A stretch of 64,000 bases of DNA from the NCBI RefSeq assembly GCF_017795745.1, contig NZ_CP059067.1:2852001-2916000 (forward strand), given 5' to 3'. Positions 1 through 7,839 of this stretch are shown here, piece by piece. Position numbers and translations under genes: made by a program. The DNA is from Rhizobacter sp. AJA081-3 (lineage in GTDB: Bacteria > Pseudomonadota > Gammaproteobacteria > Burkholderiales > Burkholderiaceae_C). Position 1 is the first letter of the stretch. Each line of letters opens with the position of its first letter. Under the pieces are notes generated by a model. The model was not told the origin of the DNA and searched no databases. It was given only the letters and a program-made list of their open reading frames with translations.

Positions 1-432
1 GCCGCGCATGCCGTCCATGCTGCCGGGCAGCGTGCTGGCCGCGAAGTCGCCGACGGAGCCACTGATGCGCAGTGTGCCCCCGGCCATCTCGCAGGCGGCC
101 AGCGCGCCGGCGTCGCCCTTCACCGTGATCTCGCCGGCGCGCAGACCTGCGCCGACGTAGTCGCCGGCCGCGCCATCCACGATCAGCGTGCCGCCGTCCA
201 TCTGCCAGCCGATGCGATCTCCGCGCGACAGGTCGCCGGCCAGCAACAGCGTGTCGTCGCTGCGAGATTCGACCTGGAAGAACTCGGCCAGCGGCACGAG
301 CGCGTTGCCATGGCCGATCTCGAGGCGTTCGACCTCGGCGGCAGACAGCGTGGCGAGCGCCACGGGTGTGATGCCGCGCAGATCCAGCCGCAGCGGCGCC
401 GGCGCCCTCGCCTTCAGCGTGAAGCCGCTCAT
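1..432 (-). CDS. fhcC: Formyltransferase/hydrolase complex subunit C (partial)
   Basis: This is the subunit C homologue of formylmethanofuran dehydrogenase. In methylotrophs it is part of the Fhc complex, which works with FhcD to convert formyl-H4MPT via formyl-methanofuran to formate. The 144 visible codons start MSGFTLKARA and include the glycine-rich beta-helix repeats of the family (GDYVGAGLRAG, then KGDAGALAA). The gene runs off the window, so its C-terminus is missing. Its ATG overlaps the fhcD stop as ATGA, making it the fourth gene of the fhcBADC operon and translationally coupled to fhcD. Confidence 0.93.
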   Translation of the reverse strand, partial: MSGFTLKARAPAPLRLDLRGITPVALATLSAAEVERLEIGHGNALVPLAEFFQVESRSDDTLLLAGDLSRGDRIGWQMDGGTLIVDGAAGDYVGAGLRAGEITVKGDAGALAACEMAGGTLRISGSVGDFAASTLPGSMDGMRG

Positions 433-1340
433 GCTGCGCTCCCGGCCATCAGCTTGTGCAGATGGAAGTGGAAGGGCCCGAGCTTGCCACCATAGTTGCC
501 CGCAGAGATGCGCAGCAGGCCGCCGGCCGCGCCGAGCGCGATGCCGGCTTCCATGCCCACGCGCATCGCCGCGCCGACGTCGGCCTCGGTCAAGCCGTCG
601 ATGACGATCTCCATCACGCAGCGTGTCTCGCTCGTCAACTCGGTCTTCGGCACCAGGCCGACCAGCGTCGGGCAGAACGCGTCGTTGGTCGAGGCGCCGA
701 GCGCCGGGTACTTGCTGCCGACCTTGGAGCCCGAGCGCACCACGCCACCTGGGAAGGGCATGATCACGTTGGGCAGCTTCTTCATCGCCGCCACGGCCGC
801 TTCGGCTGCGGCCAGCGCCGCATCGGTGTCGCGCGCGAGCAGCAGCAGGTTGCCGCCGCCCACGCCCTTGACCACCGCGGTGGTCTCCTGCGCGACGAAC
901 TCGCCGTCCATCACCGGCACGCGCCAGTAGCGCTTGCCGGCGATCATCTTGGAGATCTGCCAGCCGTCGCCGAAGAAGCGCAGGTTCTTGCCCAGCGCAA
1001 CGGCCTCGCCTTCGTCGATTCCGGCATAGACGGCGGTCGTCGGGCAGGTCAGCACGCATTGCCCGACACGGCGCTCGATCTGCTTGGCGAGCTCCTTGCC
1101 CGACATCGAGAAGATCAGCACCGCGATGCCGGGGCGGCCGTCGGGCGTCTCGCCCGGCGGGATCTCGCGTTCGATGCCGGCCTCGCAGCCGCAGGCGATC
1201 ACCGAGGTGGCGAAGCCGGTGGCCGCCACAGCCGCGTGTCGTGCCCACTCGATGTTGTGGGCGGTGATGACGAGCCGCGTGGCCTTCATCGGGAAGGCTT
1301 CGGCAAAGGTCTCGTCGATGACGACGCCGTTGCGGTTCAT
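429..1340 (-). CDS. fhcD: Formylmethanofuran:H4MPT formyltransferase
   Basis: The 303-residue product matches Ftr/FhcD in length and sequence character (N-terminus MNRNGVVIDETFAEAFPMKA; glycine-rich GAAGGLLRISAGNYGGKLG near the end). It moves the formyl group between H4MPT and methanofuran in the cytoplasm and operates in the oxidative direction in methylotrophs. It overlaps fhcA by 4 bp upstream and fhcC by 4 bp downstream, so the subunits are probably made at fixed ratios. No frame damage is visible. Confidence 0.96.
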   Translation of the reverse strand: MNRNGVVIDETFAEAFPMKATRLVITAHNIEWARHAAVAATGFATSVIACGCEAGIEREIPPGETPDGRPGIAVLIFSMSGKELAKQIERRVGQCVLTCPTTAVYAGIDEGEAVALGKNLRFFGDGWQISKMIAGKRYWRVPVMDGEFVAQETTAVVKGVGGGNLLLLARDTDAALAAAEAAVAAMKKLPNVIMPFPGGVVRSGSKVGSKYPALGASTNDAFCPTLVGLVPKTELTSETRCVMEIVIDGLTEADVGAAMRVGMEAGIALGAAGGLLRISAGNYGGKLGPFHFHLHKLMAGSAA

Positions 1341-3031
1341 GCCTCACTCCCGGTGAAGCACTCGGCCGGCAGCAGCCGCCCGCCGTTGCAGCAGCTGCAC
1401 AGTTCGTCGTGCGTGATGGCGACGTTGTCGAAGTTGATCGCGCCGTGATCGTCCCAGTGCTTGCGCAGCGTCTTCTCGATGGCGGTGTCGTAGCCCGGCT
1501 CGACGAAATGCGTGCCGCCCACCGGCGTGGCGGTGAGCGTGCCGTGCTTCGCGACCAGCACGCCGTCCTTGAACACCCGCTCGGGCACGCGGAACATCGC
1601 CTCGCGGTCGGCCTGTTCGCGGTAGATGGCGATGTCGGCGGCCGCGCCCACGCCGAGCTGGCCGCGGTCGGGCAGGCCGAGCAGCTTCGCCGGGCCGGAG
1701 CGCGTCATCACCGCGATCTCGTCGAGAGTCAGCTCGCGCGTGATCGAGCGCAACGCGCACTGCGACACCACCTCGGGGTGCAGCTTGGCGAGCTGTTCCT
1801 CGCGGAAGCTGCGGTCCATCAGCAGGCGGATCAGGTGCGGGTAGCTGGTGAACGGGCCGCCGTTCGGGTGGTCGGTGGTCAGCACCACCTGCCAGGGGTT
1901 GTTCACGAGCAGGAAGATCTCCAGGCCGATGACCCACTGCAGCGCATTCACGTAGCTCTGTTCGCGGTAGCGGAAGGGCACGACGCCGCAGCCGGCCATG
2001 CCCTCGATGTCGGCGCCGACCCACTTGCGCGGATTGGCGAGGTCCGACTGCGCGTACTGGCGCATCGTGTCGCCCGAGGCGGTGACGGTCTGGCCGAACA
2101 TCACCTGGCCGATGTCGATGCTGATCTGCGGGTTCGCGTTCACCGCCTCGGCGATCTGCTGCGCCGCCGAGGAGAACTTCTTCGGGCCTTCGGTGCCGTA
2201 GGCGTGGAACTGGATGTGCGTCAGGTGCGCGGGCAGGCCCTCGAGCGCCTCGATGGTCTCGAGCGTGGAGCGGATGTTGCCGGCCACGCCGAGGTTGCTG
2301 CCGTGGATGTGCAGCGGGTGCGGCACGCCGAGTTCCTTCAGCGCGCGCGCCAGTGTGTGCAGCACCTGGCGCGGCGTGACCTGCCAGTGCACGTGCTGCT
2401 CGTTGACGTCGAGCTTGCGCTGGTTGAACTTGAAGGCCGAGATGCCGCCCGGGTTGACGACCTTCACGCCCATCGCCTTGCTGGCCTGGATCGTCCACGC
2501 GGTGTAGTCGCGCAGCTGCGAGAAGTTCTTTGCGTCGGGGCCGCCTTCGGCCAACAGCTGCAGGAACAGCTCGTCGTTGCCGAGCATCACATACGCGCCG
2601 TGGTCGAGCACCGGCACGTCGCCCATCTCCATGTGGGCATGGCGCGCGTTGCTCGGCACCATCGCCGGCTCGAAGGCCGCGGTGTAGCCCATCTCGACGT
2701 AGCGGTAGCCGGTGGACAGCGTGCCCGGCGCGCAGTTGCCGCAGGAGGCGAGTTCGAGCAGGTTATCCGGCAGCGCGATCGGGTTGGCGCCGTCGCGGTG
2801 GTCCTCGGCCATCAGCATGCGCGCGAGATTGACCTTGCCGCCGCCGATGTGCGTGTGCATGTCGATGCCGCCGGCCATCACCACGCAGCCGCTCGCATCG
2901 ACCGTCTCGTCGTAGGGTTCGCCTGCCACCGGTGCGGCGATGCGGCCGTCGCGCACGACGAGGTCACGCACGGCATTCGTGCCGTTCGTCGGGTCGATCA
3001 CGCGACCGCCGCGGATCAGCAGGCTGCTCAT
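1337..3031 (-). CDS. fhcA: Formyltransferase/hydrolase complex subunit A
   Basis: This 564-aa amidohydrolase-fold protein is the hydrolytic subunit of Fhc, which releases formate from formyl-methanofuran. The open frame extends about 430 bp further upstream, but the start MSSLLIRGGRVIDPTNG was chosen because it gives the canonical amidohydrolase N-terminus and a 4-bp ATGA overlap with fhcB. The metal-binding HxH motif is at about H59/H61 (DMHTHIGGGKVN), and further conserved stretches such as HIHGSNLG and HLTHIQFHAYG follow. It is the second gene of fhcBADC. Confidence 0.95.
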   Translation of the reverse strand: MSSLLIRGGRVIDPTNGTNAVRDLVVRDGRIAAPVAGEPYDETVDASGCVVMAGGIDMHTHIGGGKVNLARMLMAEDHRDGANPIALPDNLLELASCGNCAPGTLSTGYRYVEMGYTAAFEPAMVPSNARHAHMEMGDVPVLDHGAYVMLGNDELFLQLLAEGGPDAKNFSQLRDYTAWTIQASKAMGVKVVNPGGISAFKFNQRKLDVNEQHVHWQVTPRQVLHTLARALKELGVPHPLHIHGSNLGVAGNIRSTLETIEALEGLPAHLTHIQFHAYGTEGPKKFSSAAQQIAEAVNANPQISIDIGQVMFGQTVTASGDTMRQYAQSDLANPRKWVGADIEGMAGCGVVPFRYREQSYVNALQWVIGLEIFLLVNNPWQVVLTTDHPNGGPFTSYPHLIRLLMDRSFREEQLAKLHPEVVSQCALRSITRELTLDEIAVMTRSGPAKLLGLPDRGQLGVGAAADIAIYREQADREAMFRVPERVFKDGVLVAKHGTLTATPVGGTHFVEPGYDTAIEKTLRKHWDDHGAINFDNVAITHDELCSCCNGGRLLPAECFTGSEA

Positions 3032-4305
3032 GCGGCGCTCCTGGCCGGCAAGGCCTGCAGCAATCGTTTCGCCACCTCGGCCACGCCGGGCAGCGCATCG
3101 GGCCGCACCGCGTGCAGCGGCATCAGCACCGTGCCGTCGGTGCGGAACACATGGCCCGCACTGCCGATGCCCGGCGTGCCGACGGGAATGAACACCGCGC
3201 CGGGCCGGCGGCACTGCGCCGCCAGGGCCGGGTGACCGAGCACGACCAGCGGCAGCGTCGTGGCCGGTGGCGCGGACTGCGCATCGAAGCTCGCCACCCA
3301 CAGCATTGCGTCGACGGCGCCGTCGTCGAGCAGGCGTGCCGCGCCGAATCGCAAGGGCTCGTGCTCCAGCCCGCGCGGGCCGGCACGCGAGCGCACCGGC
3401 AGGCCTGACAGCCAGGCGAACACCTGGTTGGCGGTGGCCGCGCCATTGCCGCCGCCGATCCACAAGGCGGCCGCACGGGTCTTGCGATTCAGATGCCCCA
3501 CCGTCTGGTGCACCGACTCGACGATCAAGGCGCCCTGCGCCGGCAGCCGCGGCGGCGCACCCACCAGCACGGCGTAGCGGGCCGCGTGCAGGCGCTCGGC
3601 CAGCGCACGCAATTCAGTGGGGGCGTTGGCCAGCGGCCGCTTCGCGACCAGCGCGCAAAGCACAGACAGGGTGTCGAACAGGTCCCCCTGCGGCGCGATG
3701 GACTCCACCGTGACACCCGCGCCAGCCCAACCGGCCAGCGTGGCCACGTCGCTGTCCGTCGGCCCGATCACGACCACGTGCCGCTGCGAAACCTGCGCGT
3801 CGCCGATGCCGAGCCGCTCGCGGATCAGCGGTGCGATCGCCATCGGCAAGCCGCCGACGAAGACGATCAGGTCGGCACGCGTGCGCACCTCGGCCAGCGT
3901 GGTGGTGAACTGGCCACGGTCCTGCAAGGCGCGCAGGCCCTGCACCAGCGCATCGCCGCCGGCCGAATCCCAGATCGCGCCGGTGGCGCAGGCCAGCGGG
4001 TACAACGCGCGGGTGCCGGCGACATCGCTGCCCAGGCCGGCGAACAGCGGCTGCCGGCTCGCCGAGAGCAGCGCGGCCGCGGCGGCGAGTGCCGAATCGA
4101 GACTGGCCGGCTGGCCGTCGACTTCGGGCGAAGCGGCCTTCGGCAGGCTGGCGAAGTGGCCGAGCGCCTGGCTGGCCCGCTCGCAGTGCCCGCCCTGCAG
4201 CTTCAGCGGCTCGTCGCCGGCGCCCACGCGCACGTCGAGGTGGTCGCAGGCCAGGGGGCAGAACGGGCAGGTCCAGACGCCGGCGGCCGCGGAAGAAGTG
4301 GTCAT
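3028..4305 (-). CDS. fhcB: Formyltransferase/hydrolase complex subunit B
   Basis: This 425-aa protein is the FhcB homologue of the molybdopterin-type subunit of archaeal formylmethanofuran dehydrogenases. The start MTTSSAAAGVW is preferred over an upstream in-frame Met at 4353 because that extension lies over the promoter region. Near the N-terminus C13, C16, C20 and C41 form a CxxCxxxC...C pattern (WTCPFCPLACDHL), as in FeS-binding relatives. Bacterial FhcB is generally described as lacking the full oxidoreductase centre, so whether this cluster is loaded is open. It is the first gene of fhcBADC and sits directly behind a candidate sigma-54 promoter. The predicted transcript would begin only a few nucleotides before the ATG. 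Confidence 0.92.
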   Translation of the reverse strand: MTTSSAAAGVWTCPFCPLACDHLDVRVGAGDEPLKLQGGHCERASQALGHFASLPKAASPEVDGQPASLDSALAAAAALLSASRQPLFAGLGSDVAGTRALYPLACATGAIWDSAGGDALVQGLRALQDRGQFTTTLAEVRTRADLIVFVGGLPMAIAPLIRERLGIGDAQVSQRHVVVIGPTDSDVATLAGWAGAGVTVESIAPQGDLFDTLSVLCALVAKRPLANAPTELRALAERLHAARYAVLVGAPPRLPAQGALIVESVHQTVGHLNRKTRAAALWIGGGNGAATANQVFAWLSGLPVRSRAGPRGLEHEPLRFGAARLLDDGAVDAMLWVASFDAQSAPPATTLPLVVLGHPALAAQCRRPGAVFIPVGTPGIGSAGHVFRTDGTVLMPLHAVRPDALPGVAEVAKRLLQALPARSAA

Positions 4306-4319
4306 GGATGATCCGTCAC

Positions 4320-4334
4320 GCAAACGATGTGCCA
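4320..4334 (-). promoter_or_regulatory. Candidate sigma-54 (-24/-12) promoter of fhcBADC
   Basis: On the minus strand this reads TGGCACATCGTTTGC. It matches the sigma-54 consensus TGGCACG-N4-TTGCW, with invariant GG (at 4333/4332) and GC (at 4321/4320) separated by exactly 10 nt. The inferred transcription start is about 12 nt downstream, near 4308, almost at the fhcB ATG (4305). That would give a near-leaderless mRNA. The match is seen in the sequence; sigma-54 use is inferred. It is supported by an AcoR-type sigma-54 activator gene nearby and by a second copy of the arrangement at mptG. Confidence 0.72.
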
Positions 4335-4386
4335 CTGGGCGCGCCGGGCACATTGCGGCCCTGCGCGGAGCGATCCGGCCAGATTT

Positions 4387-4401
4387 GCCACACAGTGTGG
4401 C
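4387..4401. promoter_or_regulatory. Palindromic upstream activator site (fhcB)
   Basis: This is a perfect 15-nt inverted repeat, GCCACAC-A-GTGTGGC, in the gap between the HisA-like gene and fhcB. Its centre (4394) is 61.5 bp from the -24 GG of the candidate sigma-54 promoter, a typical spacing for an enhancer bound by a sigma-54 activator. The core ACACAGTGT is found, up to strand, at the same distance from the mptG promoter. Confidence 0.65.
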
Positions 4402-4503
4402 GAATCCGGCGGCCGGAGGGCGCCCCCACCCCTGCTACGGCCGTGGCACGAATCATGATGCAGTCGGCGCCATGCGAGCTTGTCCGAAGACAGGGAGGGT
4501 GCA

Positions 4504-5217
4504 TCAGCGGCGCACCGGCGGCAAGCGCCCATCGTGCAGCGCGCTGGCCACCAGCCATGCGTACGCGCCGGCGTCACGGGCGGCGTCGAGGTCGGCCGCG
4601 TGGCGGATGCCGCCGGCGCCGACCAGCTTCGTGCCCGGCGAACGTTCCTGCACCTCGCGCAACGTGGCGAGGTCCGGGCCGGCATCGGCGCCCACGCGTT
4701 CCAGCGTCATCACGATCACACGGCTGGGCCACAGCTGCGGCAGCTCCCAGCAGCCGGCCGGGTCGAGACGCTGGCCGTCGCGTCGGTCCAGCGAGAGCAC
4801 GCCGCGTTCGCGGCCGCCGTCTCGCCCGGCAAAACAGCGCGCCAGTTCGTCGCGCGAGCGCAGCGACTCGCTGGCGATGATCGTCACCACGCGATCGGCC
4901 TCGGACCCGATGCGTTCGCGCAGTTGCAGCGCCGCATCCGCATCGGCAAAGCCGGCATCGACCCAGAACTCCAGCTCGGGCATGGCCTGCAAGATGCGCC
5001 GCAGCACCTCGGCCTGCGCCGTGCCGCCGGTCAGCGCGTCGAGGTCGGCGGCGTACAGCCGGTTCGAATCGCAATGGGCGCACAACGCGCGCGCCACCTC
5101 CACCGGATCGCTGCCTTCGCACAAGGTGGAGACAATCGGCCGGTACGACTGCCGGTCGCCGCGCACGGCGCGCACCACCTGGCCGTGCATCAGGTCGATC
5201 ACGGGGATGAGGATCAT
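4504..5217 (-). CDS. HisA-like TIM-barrel protein of the H4MPT cluster
   Basis: This 237-aa protein (MILIPVIDLMHGQVVRAVRG) belongs to the HisA-related group (COG1411) that recurs in bacterial H4MPT clusters and in archaea. It is a (beta/alpha)8 barrel. The N-terminal PVIDLMHGQVVRA matches the phosphate-barrel start of HisA/HisF, but the clustering argues against a role in histidine synthesis, and a step in methanopterin or methanofuran biosynthesis is possible. Its substrate is unknown. The open frame continues upstream, but this ATG gives the canonical barrel start. It lies 27 bp from the divergent mfnD-like gene, so promoters of both must overlap coding sequence. fhcB follows after 198 bp. 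Confidence 0.8.
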   Translation of the reverse strand: MILIPVIDLMHGQVVRAVRGDRQSYRPIVSTLCEGSDPVEVARALCAHCDSNRLYAADLDALTGGTAQAEVLRRILQAMPELEFWVDAGFADADAALQLRERIGSEADRVVTIIASESLRSRDELARCFAGRDGGRERGVLSLDRRDGQRLDPAGCWELPQLWPSRVIVMTLERVGADAGPDLATLREVQERSPGTKLVGAGGIRHAADLDAARDAGAYAWLVASALHDGRLPPVRR

Positions 5218-5244
5218 GTCGGTGGCGGGTTCGAGGGCGTGGCG

Positions 5245-6189
5245 ATGATGCAGGTGTTTGTCTACGAGTATCTCAGCGGCGGCGGCGCGGTGGACGACCC
5301 GACCGCCGAGACGCTTCTGCCGCAGGGCCTGGCGATGCGCGATGCGCTGGTCGCCGACCTGCTGGCCAGCGGGCATTGTGACGTCACCGCGGCCACCTGT
5401 GCGCAAGCCGGCGCCCTGCCCGCCGGCGCGGCCGAGACGGCGGCACGCGAAGGCGAGACGCCGCTGGACTTTGTCGCGCGCCTGGCCGTGGAACACGAGG
5501 CAGTGTGGGTCATCGCCCCCGAGACCGGCGGATGCCTGGCCGACTTCGAGCGGATGGTCGGTGCGCCGCGCTGGCTGGGCTGCGACGCGCAGAGCATCGC
5601 CACCGCGTCGAGCAAGGGAGCCACGCTGCGCCACCTCGCAGCGCACGAGGTCGCCACGCCGCTGGCCCACGCCGACGGCGCGGCGGCATGGGTGGTCAAG
5701 CCCGACGACGGCGCGGGCAGCGTCGACACCCGCGTGCACGCCCACCTGGCCACGGCCCAGGCCGACCTCGCCGCGCGCCAGGGCCGTGGCGAGAGCGCCT
5801 GGATGGAGCCCTGGGTCGAAGGACAGGCGCTGAGCCTGTCACTGCTGTGCGAGCTCGGCCGCGCCGAGTTGCTGAGCGTCAACCGGCAGCACATGCGCCA
5901 CGGCGACGGCGGCGCGCTGCACTATGAGGGCGTCGAGATCGACGTGATGCCTGCGCTCGACCCGCGCCGCAAGACGCTCGCCGCGCTGGCCGCGCGCGTG
6001 GCTGCGGCGATGCCAGGCCTGCGCGGCTTCGTCGGCATCGACATCGTCTGCCCGCCGCGCGGCATGCCGGTGGTCATCGAGATCAATCCGCGGCTGACCT
6101 GCGCCTTCGTCGGCCTGTCGCGCCGGCTCGGCCGCTGTCTGGCTGCCGAGGTGCTGGCCCTGCAGCGACTGGAGCGCGCCGATGCGTGA
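5245..6189 (+). CDS. mfnD: ATP-grasp tyramine-glutamate ligase homologue
   Basis: This 314-aa protein (MMQVFVYEYLSGGG) is of the ATP-grasp class (COG1821). MfnD in methanogens joins glutamate to tyramine during methanofuran synthesis. The lysine region AWVVKPDDGAGS and the late metal/ATP motif VVIEINPRLT are visible. Two adjacent ATGs (5245, 5248) are both possible starts. The 3' end overlaps the MfnF-like gene by 8 bp and mfnE follows, giving a compact three-gene methanofuran biosynthesis unit. The longer open frame upstream is spurious because it is antisense to the HisA-like gene. The family assignment is good; the exact substrate is inferred. Confidence 0.8.
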   Translation: MMQVFVYEYLSGGGAVDDPTAETLLPQGLAMRDALVADLLASGHCDVTAATCAQAGALPAGAAETAAREGETPLDFVARLAVEHEAVWVIAPETGGCLADFERMVGAPRWLGCDAQSIATASSKGATLRHLAAHEVATPLAHADGAAAWVVKPDDGAGSVDTRVHAHLATAQADLAARQGRGESAWMEPWVEGQALSLSLLCELGRAELLSVNRQHMRHGDGGALHYEGVEIDVMPALDPRRKTLAALAARVAAAMPGLRGFVGIDIVCPPRGMPVVIEINPRLTCAFVGLSRRLGRCLAAEVLALQRLERADA

Positions 6190-7240
6190 ACGCAAGGTGA
6201 TCGGCTGGGACATCGGCGGCGCGCACGTGAAGGCCGCGTTGCTGCGCGGCGGCGCGGTGCTCGACGCGGCGCAATGGCCCTGCCCGCTGTGGCAGGGCCT
6301 CGACCATCTCGAACGCGTGCTCGCGCAGGCGCAGGCCCGCTGGCCGGCGCTGGGCGAACATGCCCATGCGGTGACCATGACGGGTGAGATGGTCGATCTG
6401 TTCGCGCACCGCGAAGACGGCGTGCAACGCATCGCCGGGCTGCTGGCCGGCCACCTGCCGACGCCGCGCTTCTTCGCCGGCGATGGGGGCTGGTTCGGCG
6501 CCGCGCAGGCTGGCACGCAGTGGGAACAGATCGCCTCGGCCAACTGGCTGGCCACCGCGCGCCACGCGGCGCGGGCCATGCCGCAGGCAGAAGGGCTGCT
6601 GGTGGACATCGGCAGCACCACCACCGACCTGATCGCCTTTCGCCGCGGCCACGTGCTCACTGCCAGCCGCAGCGACGCGCAGCGCCTGCAGCACGGCGAG
6701 CTGGTCTACCAGGGCGTGGTGCGCACGCCGCTGTGTGCGCTGGCGCAGCGCATCGACTGGCGTGGTGCGCGGCTGAACGTGATGAACGAGTTCTTCGCCA
6801 CCACCGCCGACGTCTACCGCCTGACGGGTGAGCTCGACGCGGCACACGACCAGCACCCCAGCGCCGACAACGCGCCCAAGGATGCGGCGCACACGCGCGC
6901 CCGGTTGGCCCGGATGATCGGCCTGGACGAACGCGACGGCAGTGCCGCGCAGTGGCTGGCCTTTGCGCAGGCCTGGCGCAGCGAGCAACTGGCGGAGCTG
7001 CGCGGCCAGATCGAGCGGGTCGTGGCCGATCACGACCTCGCCGCCGGTGCCACCGTGGTCGCCGCGGGCTGCGGCGCCTTTCTCGTGCCGGAGCTGGTGC
7101 CCGAGGGCTGGCGTTTCGCGGCCTATGCGAGCGAGGTCGCACGCCTCGCACCCGATGCGCTGGCCGGAGTGGCGGGCTGGGTCCAGGTGGGCGCACCAGC
7201 CGTGGCGGTGGCAGCGCTGTACGGGCAGGAGCAGGCCTGA
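6182..7240 (+). CDS. mfnF: ASKHA-fold MfnF-like methanofuran biosynthesis protein
   Basis: The 352-aa product (MRERKVIGWDIGGAHVKAALL) has the phosphate-1 signature of the ASKHA/hydantoinase-oxoprolinase superfamily and a second one at VDIGSTTTDLIAF, typical of COG1548. The archaeal member MfnF condenses the aminomethylfuran unit with gamma-glutamyltyramine in methanofuran synthesis. The gene overlaps mfnD upstream, and its TGA overlaps the mfnE start as TGATG. This context strongly supports the same pathway. The assignment rests on family and neighbourhood. Confidence 0.8.
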   Translation: MRERKVIGWDIGGAHVKAALLRGGAVLDAAQWPCPLWQGLDHLERVLAQAQARWPALGEHAHAVTMTGEMVDLFAHREDGVQRIAGLLAGHLPTPRFFAGDGGWFGAAQAGTQWEQIASANWLATARHAARAMPQAEGLLVDIGSTTTDLIAFRRGHVLTASRSDAQRLQHGELVYQGVVRTPLCALAQRIDWRGARLNVMNEFFATTADVYRLTGELDAAHDQHPSADNAPKDAAHTRARLARMIGLDERDGSAAQWLAFAQAWRSEQLAELRGQIERVVADHDLAAGATVVAAGCGAFLVPELVPEGWRFAAYASEVARLAPDALAGVAGWVQVGAPAVAVAALYGQEQA

Positions 7241-7839
7241 TGTGGGTCGTGAAGATCGGCGGCAGCCTGAACAACGACCCCGTGCTGCCGCAGTGGCTGG
7301 AACTGCTCGCCCAGCTCGGCGGCGGCCGCGTCACGCTGGTGTGCGGCGGCGGCGGCTTCGCCGACGAGGTGCGGCGTGCGCAGGGGCATTGGCACTTCGG
7401 CGACTTGCAGGCGCACAACATGGCGGTGCTGGCGATGGCGCAATCGGCCTACCTCGCCCACGGCCTGCGCCCGGAACTGCGCCTGGCGAACAACAAGGCC
7501 GAGCTGCACGAGGTGCTGCACAGCGGCCACACCGCGGTATGGCTGCCCTTCGACTGGCTGCGCGAGCAGCCCGGCGCCAACACCAGCTGGGAGCTGAGTT
7601 CCGACAGCATTGCACTGGATCTCGCCCGACGGCTCAATGCCGAGCGTCTGGTGGTGGTGAAGTCCTGCGCGATCGACCCGGCCGCGAGCCTGGCCGACCT
7701 GAGCGCCAGTGGCGTGCTCGACGGCCGCTTCGCGACCATCGCCGCCGGCGCGGCCTTCCCGATCGACGTGATGCACCGCGCCGAACTGGCGCGCATGCGC
7801 TCGCTGCTGCTCGGCGAGGCCCGGCTCAACGGCGCGTGA
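7240..7839 (+). CDS. mfnE: Aminomethylfuran phosphate kinase homologue
   Basis: This 199-aa amino-acid-kinase-fold protein begins with the diagnostic MWVVKIGGSL and continues with the nucleotide-binding glycine stretch TLVCGGGGFAD. MfnE in methanogens phosphorylates [5-(aminomethyl)furan-3-yl]methyl phosphate before condensation by MfnF. It is the last gene of the mfnD-mfnF-mfnE unit. Its 3' end overlaps the convergent mfnB gene by 14 bp, so no terminator fits between them. Confidence 0.8.
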   Translation: MWVVKIGGSLNNDPVLPQWLELLAQLGGGRVTLVCGGGGFADEVRRAQGHWHFGDLQAHNMAVLAMAQSAYLAHGLRPELRLANNKAELHEVLHSGHTAVWLPFDWLREQPGANTSWELSSDSIALDLARRLNAERLVVVKSCAIDPAASLADLSASGVLDGRFATIAAGAAFPIDVMHRAELARMRSLLLGEARLNGA

